DNA of 33,524 nucleotides from JAWXBM01 sp034440115 (GTDB lineage Bacteria > Pseudomonadota > Gammaproteobacteria > Xanthomonadales > SZUA-36). The notes under the pieces were generated by a model, which made no database searches, was not told where the DNA came from, and worked only from the letters and a program-made list of their open reading frames with translations. The stretch is taken from contig JAWXBM010000004.1 of assembly GCA_034440115.1 (NCBI GenBank), forward strand, positions 1-33,524, in the 5' to 3' direction. Position 1 is the first letter of the stretch. Each line of letters starts with the position of its first letter. Positions 24,791-31,918 of this stretch are shown here, piece after piece. Position numbers and translations under genes: made by a program.

Positions 24791-24831
24791 AATTCTGCGT
24801 CCATCGCAAATTTTTAATTGAAAGGCCTTGA

Positions 24832-25758
24832 TCAAGGCGGAGTAAGATTGGAAACCACATGCTGTAATCCGCCTCTCACGGCAGCAATTTGCGCCTGTAT
24901 GCAGTTTTCATCGTCTGCTTTAGGGCTGTCTGGATAAACTTCGGTAGTCGTTACATAAGGTGCTTCGGTCATGCTCATGCACAAACCCAGAGGCCGAGCG
25001 GCATAATTGATAACACCCCATTGTTCCAGCTTCACACCAATGATTTCGTTTTTCTCATCCGCAGGAGCAATATGTGTGACTTGCTCTACCGCCTGGATCA
25101 TGGCCTGCTGAAAAAGCGCGCAGGGCTTCTCGGTATCACCCACCAGGTAAAAGCCATCCGGAATACCCCAATCTGTAAATGCAACCCCATCCCTTGCTGC
25201 CAGGGCGGGTCGAAACTCCGAATCGTCGGTATCAGTGGTTTCATGCAAGTCGATATGCACCTTGATCATTGCAGGGACTTTCTCTACATAGGCCATCAAC
25301 AACTGCGCTTCTTCACTGCCGCTGTCCGCTTTGAAAGAACGGTTCGGATCTACTGCTTGCGGGTTCCAGCGGTTGATGGTTTCATAGCCCCAAGGGCTTA
25401 CGCAGGGTGCCACCAGAATATTAAATGCATCGAAAAACTCACCGGCACTGGTTTGCATAAAACGAATCGCACCTTGAACACCACTGGTTTCATAACCGTG
25501 AACACCTCCGGTCACCAGCGCCACGGGCTTGTTGCTGTCCCATGCTTTCGATCGGGCGATGAATAGGGGGTATCGTTGCGGATCAAAAGACAGCGCGCCA
25601 TATTGTTCTATATCAAAAGTTTCGCGCAAGGGTTCAAGCTTTTTCAGCACTTCCTGCGCATAAGAACGCTTAATGCTCTGGCGCGCCAGCCATGCGGCTT
25701 TTTCTGCATCGCCCCACTTGCTGCCTGGAGTGCCTATCGGGTAGTTAATCTGAGTCAT
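24832..25758 (-). CDS. M14-like zinc deacylase/carboxypeptidase family protein
   Basis: This 308-residue cytoplasmic protein has the zinc site of the M14/AstE-AspA superfamily: GGVHGYETSG (HxxE), VHIDLHETTD (third ligand), and a likely catalytic Glu in SMTEAPYVTTTEVYPDSP. DPNRSF matches the substrate-binding Asn-Arg pair of carboxypeptidases. Members remove an acyl or amino acid group from small substrates. The ATG at 25758 is chosen because GGAG at 25766-25769 lies 7 nt before it; the open frame extends upstream to 25791 without support. A short palindrome, GCCTTGATCAAGGC, overlaps the stop codon. It is grouped on one strand with an orphan GcvT domain, a MATE exporter and a D-aminoacylase-like gene, which hints at metabolism of an N-acylated or amide compound. 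Confidence 0.85.
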   Translation of the reverse strand: MTQINYPIGTPGSKWGDAEKAAWLARQSIKRSYAQEVLKKLEPLRETFDIEQYGALSFDPQRYPLFIARSKAWDSNKPVALVTGGVHGYETSGVQGAIRFMQTSAGEFFDAFNILVAPCVSPWGYETINRWNPQAVDPNRSFKADSGSEEAQLLMAYVEKVPAMIKVHIDLHETTDTDDSEFRPALAARDGVAFTDWGIPDGFYLVGDTEKPCALFQQAMIQAVEQVTHIAPADEKNEIIGVKLEQWGVINYAARPLGLCMSMTEAPYVTTTEVYPDSPKADDENCIQAQIAAVRGGLQHVVSNLTPP

Positions 25759-25765
25759 GTGTGTT

Positions 25766-25769
25766 CTCC
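25766..25769 (-). promoter_or_regulatory. Ribosome binding site fixing the M14-like start
   Basis: GGAG on the - strand lies 7 nt before the ATG at 25758, which argues against the longer open frame starting at 25791. Confidence 0.6.
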
Positions 25770-25804
25770 ATTTGGATGTTCTGCAATTCACTGGCCGATT
25801 GGGA

Positions 25805-25880
25805 TTACCGCGTTTGCGACATGGCCGGGTCGCGGTGGATTTCCGCCAGCAGCCAGTCGCGAAACAACTGGGGAATTCCG
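25805..25880 (-). pseudogene. Possible short remnant, LysR-type C-terminus
   Basis: One - strand frame encodes GIPQLFRDWLLAEIHRDPAM and then a few residues to a TAA at 25805-25807. FRDWLLAE is like the end of GcvA-type LysR regulators. It is very short, and no upstream part of such a gene is visible, so it may be chance. Confidence 0.2.
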
Positions 25881-26132
25881 CTAAGCGATAGCGCGATTCT
25901 TGATAAACGGCAATTCACACAACGCTGCCGCGCGCGGACCTTCGGGTGTTTCTACTGAGACTTGCTGGCCAGCCTGGGCAAACCGGATATTCAGGTAGAT
26001 ATAGGCAATGTTCTGTTCCAGGGTCGGTGAATAGCAACAACTGGTCAATTCACCCACGGCCTGATTATCGATCGTGACAGGCCAGCACCCGACTGCCGAA
26101 ACCCGTGGGGGCGTTTTGCCTTGTGCGCTCAT
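25881..26132 (-). pseudogene. Orphan GcvT/DmdA-type C-terminal domain (truncated aminomethyltransferase)
   Basis: The 83 residues correspond to the C-terminal barrel of the aminomethyltransferase superfamily (GcvT, DmdA, dimethylglycine/sarcosine dehydrogenases): VGELTSCCYSPTLEQNIAYI, then a segment with VSVETPEGPRAAALCELPFI. Family members are about 370 residues or longer, and the folate-binding N-terminal domain is completely absent. Upstream, only 14 more codons are open before a stop (26172-26174), and the MATE gene ends at 26234. It is most likely a deletion remnant. A genuine stand-alone domain is possible, because the frame is intact and has a start codon; there is no convincing ribosome binding site. 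Confidence 0.6.
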
Positions 26133-26233
26133 GGTGGCTGTACCTGATAGATTTGCGTTGCGCAGATCATACTACCCGGCTGGCCATTCGAAAGCAGGGG
26201 GCTGATCGCAGTTGAGCCTGCTGTTGCTGTATT

Positions 26234-27571
26234 TCAAGCCGGTGCGTATTTGCGTAGCGACCGCCGCACCAACACCAGACTCAGCAGCATCTGTACAATT
26301 ACGGTGGCCACCGACAAATACCACAATTGTGCCGTGTTGAATCCTTCCCGAAAAGACAGCCAAACAGCAGGTATTGCAAACAGCAACATGCGTACGGTAG
26401 TACTGAGTAATGCTGGCCAGGTATTGCCTACGCCCTGGAAGTAACCCGAGCAGGCAAACACCACACCCATGCCAAGGAAGTTCCAGGAAATAATGCTCAG
26501 GAACTCCGCACCAAAAAGTATCACTTCGGCTTCATCGCTGAAAATGGCGATGAGCAGGTCGGGGTGCCATTTGCAGATCAGCATAACCAGTGACATCAAC
26601 ACACATTCGAGTAGCAATGCATTGAAAAATGTTTGTCGTACTCTGGCCGGCAGCCCAGCTCCCAGATTCTGGCCGATGATGGCGGGCATGGCAAAAGATA
26701 CAGCCATTACCGGTAGAAAGAAGCTTTGCATCACGCGCATGCCGATGCCAAAACCGGCTTGAGCGGCACTGCCGAAATCCTTGATCACCCAGTACACCAC
26801 CACCAGGTAAACAAACATCAGAAAGAATTCGCCGCCAATGGGCAGGCCAATGCCGACAATTCTCTTTATCTGCTGCCAATCGAAAGCCAGCATGTCGCGG
26901 CGAAATTTTACGTAGTGTGAATGTCGCACAAAGTACCAGCCCAGCATGATGACGCTGGCGATAACCGCCAAGGTGCTGGCCAGGCCTGCACCTGCTACCC
27001 CCAGGGGTATGCCAGTGCCCCAGCCTATGATCAGGATGGAAGCCAGAATGGCATTCAATACCACACTCAGGATCTGTATCAACATGGTGGGTTTGACCAC
27101 GCCTATGCCGCGCAGGGCAGCACCCATGGAAACCATGGCGAATTGCAGTGCCAGTGCAGGCATAAACCAGTGCAGATAGGTGATGCCGGCAGCAATAGTG
27201 GCTTCATCCGAGCCCATGGCCCGCATGTACGGTGCCGCAACGAGCAGGCCGACCACCAGGACCAACACGCCCATCACGATGGAAACCGACAGCGATTGAT
27301 TGAATACCAGGCTGGCTTTCTGCTGGTCGTTGGCTCCGGCTGCTCTGGCAATCAATGCCACGGTACCCACGTTCAGAATCTGGTTGAATGCCAGCACCAG
27401 GAACATGATATTGGCCCCCGCACTCACGCCGGCAATGGCGGCATCACCCAGTTGTGCAACGAAGTAAATATCGATCAGGTTGTACAGCACCTGCACCGCC
27501 ATGCCGATGGCCATCGGTATGGCCATCAGCACGAGATGTCGGTTGATGCTGCCTTCGGTCAGATTGTGCAC
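26234..27571 (-). CDS. MATE family multidrug/cation exporter
   Basis: This inner-membrane antiporter of 445 residues has about twelve membrane segments in two homologous halves. Family marks are PMAIGMAVQVLYNLIDIYFV in the first helix, GAALRGIGVVKPTM in the first half and MPAIIGQNLGAGLPARVRQT plus ACSGYFQGVGNTWPALL in the second. The gene begins with GTG 6 nt after the stop of the amidohydrolase gene, so the two are probably cotranscribed. MATE proteins export organic cations or drugs using Na+ or H+ gradients. The substrate cannot be read here, but the context suggests export linked to the neighbouring hydrolases. Confidence 0.93.
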   Translation of the reverse strand: MHNLTEGSINRHLVLMAIPMAIGMAVQVLYNLIDIYFVAQLGDAAIAGVSAGANIMFLVLAFNQILNVGTVALIARAAGANDQQKASLVFNQSLSVSIVMGVLVLVVGLLVAAPYMRAMGSDEATIAAGITYLHWFMPALALQFAMVSMGAALRGIGVVKPTMLIQILSVVLNAILASILIIGWGTGIPLGVAGAGLASTLAVIASVIMLGWYFVRHSHYVKFRRDMLAFDWQQIKRIVGIGLPIGGEFFLMFVYLVVVYWVIKDFGSAAQAGFGIGMRVMQSFFLPVMAVSFAMPAIIGQNLGAGLPARVRQTFFNALLLECVLMSLVMLICKWHPDLLIAIFSDEAEVILFGAEFLSIISWNFLGMGVVFACSGYFQGVGNTWPALLSTTVRMLLFAIPAVWLSFREGFNTAQLWYLSVATVIVQMLLSLVLVRRSLRKYAPA

Positions 27572-27577
27572 TGAAGT

Positions 27578-29299
27578 TTACTTGATGAGTTTCAGTGGCT
27601 CCGGCTCGGCACGATACCCTGGGCCGCGAACGACCTGCCCCGGCAGGGCACCGGTATGCTCGCCATCTTTTAACACCTGTTGGCCATTGACCCATACATG
27701 TGTAACCCCGGTAGACAACTGGTGTGGCTGCGCGAAAGTGGCATGATCGGAGACGGCCTTGGGATCAAATACCACCACGTCTGCATAGAAGTTTTCCTGC
27801 AACTTGCCCCGGTCGGCAATTTTGAGATTGCTGGCAGGCAGAGCGCTCAATTTATAGATGGCGTCTTCCAGGCTGATGACTTTTTCATCACGTACGTAGC
27901 GACCCAGAACGCGGGCGAAATTTCCATAGGTGCGAGGATGCGCTCCTTGCTCCAGCACTTTGCCTTCGGGGGCAACGGCCTCAGCATCGGAACCGAAGCT
28001 CATCCATGGCAGTTTCATCTGTGCTTGCACATTGTCTTCGCTCATCAGGAAGAACACCGCGCCGATGGTATTCTCTGATTCCAGCACCAGGTTAACGATG
28101 GTTTCTTCCGGATTGGTGCCGCGTTCCAGAGCAATTTCTTCGACGGTTTTTCCGATGTAGTTTTTGAGACTCTCAGCCTCAATGTTTGAGAGCAGAACTC
28201 CGTCTGGGCCTGCGCCGTAGTAGAGATTCTCCCAATCATCAGCATTGGTGCGCATGGCGGCTATGATGCGCTCGCGGGTTTCAGGATCCTGCAGGCGCTG
28301 CAGCAATGCGTCTTGCCCACCGTCGCTGGCCCAGGGTGGAAAGCAGGCGGAAAGGCTGGTGCCACCGGCCACGTAGGTGTACATGTCGGCGGTGATGTTA
28401 AGCCCTTCAGTGCGAGCATCCTCGATGAGTTTTACTACCGCAGGGAGTTTGTCCCAATTCTGCTTGCCGGCCATTTTTAAATGATAGATTTCCGCACCGA
28501 TTCCACCTTCGCGGGCGATGGTGATCAACTCCTGCACCGATTGTTCGATGCGGTTGCCTTCGCTGCGCATATGCGAGATATACATGCCATCGTACTCGCC
28601 CACGACCTTGGCCAATTCAACCAGTTCTTCGGTGGTGGCAAAGAATGCCGGCGGGTAAATCAATGAACTACCGAGGCCCATGGCACCTTCCTGCATGGCC
28701 TGGTGGGTGAGGGCTTTCATGTTGGCCATTTCGGTGGCGGTGGGTGGCCGGTCATCAAAACCCACCTGGTTAATGCGCAAGGAAGTTGCGCCTACGAACG
28801 AGGCAATGTTGGGTGACACGCCGCGATTCTGCAGGAACTCAAGGTACTCACCCAGGGTGGTCCATTTCATTTCATCGGCAGCGTCGCCGAGAAACTCTTT
28901 CAGCATGACTTTGGTTTCGGCATTATCCGTCAGCGGGCCCATCGACCAGCCTTCACCGAATACTTCCAGCGTCACACCTTGCTTGATATCGCTGAGGCCG
29001 CGGCCATCTTTAATCAGGCTGCCAACTGCCCAACTGAGCATGTTGATAAAACCTGGTGCCACGACCTGGCCGCTGGCATCGATTTCGTTGTCGGTAGTAG
29101 CGGCTGATAAATCACCGATTTCGGCGATTCGATCACCGCGTATGCCCACATCAGCCTGGATTCCGGGTTGACCCGATCCGTCAACCACCAGCCCATGTCG
29201 AATGATGGTGTCAAAGTCGGCAGTATCGGCCAGTAAGGAGCTGCTGATTGCGAGGCAGGAAAAAGCGATGAGCAGGATGCGTTGCGCGAGATTTGTCAT
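27578..29299 (-). CDS. D-aminoacylase-like amidohydrolase with altered metal site
   Basis: This 573-residue exported protein (signal peptide ending near SSLLA) belongs to the N-acyl-D-amino-acid deacylase branch of the amidohydrolase superfamily. Matching features are VVDGSGQPGIQADVGIRGDR, APGFI, ISHMRSEGNRIEQSV (His243), EIYHLKMAG (His273), ITADMYTYVAGGTSL and FGSDAEAV (Asp438), with the C-terminal RGKLQENFYADVVVFDP. In characterised enzymes PGFID is followed by HxH, which binds the second metal; here the segment is INMLSWAV (residues 85-92), with no His. The Cys bridging ligand region (GNCG) reads GEGW. The tight metal site may remain, but classical D-aminoacylase activity is doubtful. The gene precedes the MATE gene in a probable operon. 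Confidence 0.87.
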   Translation of the reverse strand: MTNLAQRILLIAFSCLAISSSLLADTADFDTIIRHGLVVDGSGQPGIQADVGIRGDRIAEIGDLSAATTDNEIDASGQVVAPGFINMLSWAVGSLIKDGRGLSDIKQGVTLEVFGEGWSMGPLTDNAETKVMLKEFLGDAADEMKWTTLGEYLEFLQNRGVSPNIASFVGATSLRINQVGFDDRPPTATEMANMKALTHQAMQEGAMGLGSSLIYPPAFFATTEELVELAKVVGEYDGMYISHMRSEGNRIEQSVQELITIAREGGIGAEIYHLKMAGKQNWDKLPAVVKLIEDARTEGLNITADMYTYVAGGTSLSACFPPWASDGGQDALLQRLQDPETRERIIAAMRTNADDWENLYYGAGPDGVLLSNIEAESLKNYIGKTVEEIALERGTNPEETIVNLVLESENTIGAVFFLMSEDNVQAQMKLPWMSFGSDAEAVAPEGKVLEQGAHPRTYGNFARVLGRYVRDEKVISLEDAIYKLSALPASNLKIADRGKLQENFYADVVVFDPKAVSDHATFAQPHQLSTGVTHVWVNGQQVLKDGEHTGALPGQVVRGPGYRAEPEPLKLIK

Positions 29300-29358
29300 T
29301 CGGAGTTCCAGATGTAATTCAATGGGAAGAATTCTAACCCCATACAGAGTTGATTGTG

Positions 29359-29386
29359 TTGAAATGCTGCCTTCCGTATTTATAAT
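29359..29386 (+). promoter_or_regulatory. Sigma-70 promoter for the + strand glycosyltransferase-like gene
   Basis: TTGAAA (29359-29364) and TATAAT (29381-29386) are separated by 16 nt, a near-consensus pair. A second TATAAT lies at 29388-29393. The predicted transcript starts about 45 nt before the TTG start at 29440. Confidence 0.7.
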
Positions 29387-29439
29387 CTATAATCCGGCGA
29401 CAGCAAAACCCTCGATAAATAATCCAATGGAATCGTCAT

Positions 29440-30933
29440 TTGAGCGCTGAACTCGAGACTAACTACATTGCCATTCGAACCTGTAACCGGCCGGCCTATT
29501 TGCAGCGCCTGCTGCTCAGTGTGTCACGTCGACAGGCTCAGAACCCGACTTGCGTTTTGGTATTTGACGACAGCCGCGATGCCACGATTCAGCAGCACAA
29601 TCAACAAATCGTGCAAAGCGCCCAGCGGCGTTTTGACTATGCTGCTATCTATCTTGGAAAAACCTGGCAGGAAGAATTTATTGACAAGCTGGTCAGCTGC
29701 TCGCCGGCTGATGCGGAGTCGATCCGCTGGTTATTATTCGAGCGTCCTGCCGGTGTATTCACCGGTGGCCGCATGATCAACCTGATCATGCTGGCATTGG
29801 CCGGTCATCGTTTTACCCTGTTTGACGATGACTACCTGTTGGATCGCGCACGCCATTTGGGCCAGGGACACAGCAGGCAACTGGAATACTCGCGGGATCC
29901 TGCCCGGGACCTATTGCCCCATCTGTCGGTCCGGGACTCCCGCGCTGCTGGCCAGGAGTTTGCACAAGACCCGGTAGAGGCTCACATGGATTTCCTCGGC
30001 CGCCGGGTTGAGGATTGTCTGCAGCCAACTGGTAAAGGTGGGGAATCTCTGCTTGACGCATCGAGTGCGGGAATTCCCCCTGATCGTTTGGTATTGGATA
30101 AAAACAGCGTCATATTGACCACCGTAAATGGCCAGTATGGTGTGCCCATCTCGCCCAACTGCTTTTACCTGTTCTACCAGCCATCTGGTAAAGCCAGGCC
30201 GGCCTGGGTAGATCCAGAACAATACCGCTTGCTGCGCCGCGGTCATGCAATCTGGAATGTCACTCACGGCCCGGTGATTGCCGGTCGCACGGGTTCGACC
30301 CCATCCGGTATTGATAACCGCAGCATGATGCCGCCGACTCTGCCGCACTGCAAAGGTGAAGACACGCTGTTTTGCGCCATGGTGAAATATTTGCATCCCA
30401 ACGCGGCACACCTGTATTTGCCCTGGGCGCTTGAGCATTCCCGAAAATCCGTTCCCTGGGCCTATGTCACTTTTGACCGGCCGCAAAAACTCATGCTGGC
30501 CAAAACGATCTGGAAGAAAGTGGAGGAGTTCTCCAGTCTTGCTACAAATGCTCATGCGCTTGAGGACAGGCTTGATTTTCTTTCCGGGCATTGGCTGAAA
30601 TGGGCCGCTCAACCTGCCGATTTATTGCGCGATGAAATGCACGAGAGTTTTGCGCGCGGTGTGCGTTGGCGGATCAAGGTCATGAGTGAATGTCTGGCTC
30701 AGGTTGAAGACTCCCAATCACAGGTACACAAGGATTTGCGCCGTGCACTGAAGCAGCTCAAAATCGATCTCGAAATGAAAGGAGGTTTGCCTGAGGTGGA
30801 GGATAATCCCGCGATTAGCAATGAGGCAGAACGAATTAAATGGCTGGCTGGCACAGGCCACGATTTCGGGCTGGCGGTGAGGGCCTGGTCGAGGCTGTGG
30901 CAGGCAGCAAAGGACATGAACGTGTTGGCCTGA
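29440..30933 (+). CDS. Putative GT-A glycosyltransferase-like protein
   Basis: This 497-residue protein opens with IAIRTCNRPAYLQRLLLSVS, which resembles the nucleotide-sugar-binding start of GT2-type (GT-A fold) glycosyltransferases. It carries RFTLFDDDYLLD near residue 125 as a possible DxD metal-binding motif. The middle and C-terminus (from PWALEHSRKSVPWAYVTFDR onward, ending in a charged helical region) are not ones I recognise. There are no membrane segments. The start is a TTG preceded by GGA at 29429-29431, with a strong promoter upstream. It converges on a second glycosyltransferase-like gene 12 nt away. Role in surface glycan synthesis is inference. Confidence 0.6.
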   Translation: MSAELETNYIAIRTCNRPAYLQRLLLSVSRRQAQNPTCVLVFDDSRDATIQQHNQQIVQSAQRRFDYAAIYLGKTWQEEFIDKLVSCSPADAESIRWLLFERPAGVFTGGRMINLIMLALAGHRFTLFDDDYLLDRARHLGQGHSRQLEYSRDPARDLLPHLSVRDSRAAGQEFAQDPVEAHMDFLGRRVEDCLQPTGKGGESLLDASSAGIPPDRLVLDKNSVILTTVNGQYGVPISPNCFYLFYQPSGKARPAWVDPEQYRLLRRGHAIWNVTHGPVIAGRTGSTPSGIDNRSMMPPTLPHCKGEDTLFCAMVKYLHPNAAHLYLPWALEHSRKSVPWAYVTFDRPQKLMLAKTIWKKVEEFSSLATNAHALEDRLDFLSGHWLKWAAQPADLLRDEMHESFARGVRWRIKVMSECLAQVEDSQSQVHKDLRRALKQLKIDLEMKGGLPEVEDNPAISNEAERIKWLAGTGHDFGLAVRAWSRLWQAAKDMNVLA

Positions 30934-30945
30934 GGGTCTGTTGTT

Positions 30946-31860
30946 TTAAACCAGTGCCTTAAGGCTGGATTCCACCTTTTCCCGCAGATTCTGTTTGTAA
31001 TTCTGCCACCACTCAAACACTCGGCTTTGTAAGGTATTGAGCCTTTCCGGCCGTTGCAGCAAGTCAGCAGCAAACGCCGCGATTTCACTCCAACTGTCAA
31101 ACTCCGGCAAAGGATGCGAGCCAAATAATTTGCTGTGATAGGCATCCTGGTAAGGCGTATCGGTGTAGTTGCGTATCAAAGGTATGCAGCCCCACTCGAG
31201 CGCATCGTAAAGGCGGTTGCATTCCGGGTTCCGGTTGCCTTTGGGACAGGCTACAAAAACGCTTTGGCGGTAAATCGAAGTGCTGGACTGGTTGAAGTTC
31301 TGCAGCGCTTCGGCCCAGTTCTTGGTCTCGCGCAAATAATGCTCACCCGGCACGATTTGCAGTTCGGGCAGCATTTCATCCTTGCGCTCATGTTTCATTT
31401 TGCCCAAAAAGGCCAGTGAATACTGACGCTGGTTCGCCGCCAAACCCATGCTGCCGCGATTTTCAAAGCCCACGCTGAAGCCCAGCGGTAATTGCAGCAG
31501 GTTGATGTTCTCACAACCTGAAAAAAGTGCAGAGCCGTTGCGCAGCACCAGGTCGCAATGCCGGTAGAGTTCTGGTCCGATTTTGAGGAATTCATCGCTC
31601 ATGTGATACAGCACGCGCGGCCTGGGCAGGCGCTGCAGGTATTCACTCAATGCTGCAGCACTGACCAGGTTGGGACTGGAGGCGCAAACGATCGACTGAG
31701 GCAGAATTTTACTCAGTAAGGGTTGTTCGGCAAAGTCGATATGCTCTGATTGCACAGGAACATTGGCAAACAAAAAGCGATACCAGTCACGCTCGATGCA
31801 CAGACTTCTCTGTTCAGGATCGAGCTGCCAGATGATGTTCCAGCCATCTGTGATGTTCAT
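30946..31860 (-). CDS. Putative exostosin/GT47-like glycosyltransferase
   Basis: This 304-residue protein has the C-terminal motif ACPKGNRNPECNRLYDALEW followed by GCIPLI, which matches the donor-binding region of exostosin-like (GT47/GT-B) glycosyltransferases, where the Glu contacts the sugar nucleotide and CIPL follows. The N-terminal half is not clearly alignable. The sequence has no membrane segment or signal peptide, so it would act in the cytoplasm. The gene is single, on the - strand, convergent with the GT-A-like gene. The two may build a surface glycan together, but no other glycan genes are present to support this. Confidence 0.6.
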   Translation of the reverse strand: MNITDGWNIIWQLDPEQRSLCIERDWYRFLFANVPVQSEHIDFAEQPLLSKILPQSIVCASSPNLVSAAALSEYLQRLPRPRVLYHMSDEFLKIGPELYRHCDLVLRNGSALFSGCENINLLQLPLGFSVGFENRGSMGLAANQRQYSLAFLGKMKHERKDEMLPELQIVPGEHYLRETKNWAEALQNFNQSSTSIYRQSVFVACPKGNRNPECNRLYDALEWGCIPLIRNYTDTPYQDAYHSKLFGSHPLPEFDSWSEIAAFAADLLQRPERLNTLQSRVFEWWQNYKQNLREKVESSLKALV

Positions 31861-31918
31861 AGGTGATGAGTTTGATGGTGATTTCAGCCAGGTTTGAATT
31901 GTAACCGAGCCGGCTCAG

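Noticed and set aside
26921..27574. A His/Gln-rich 217-residue + strand frame opposite the MATE gene
   Set aside because: Its composition is the expected antisense of a hydrophobic membrane protein, and the MATE motifs on the other strand are clear.
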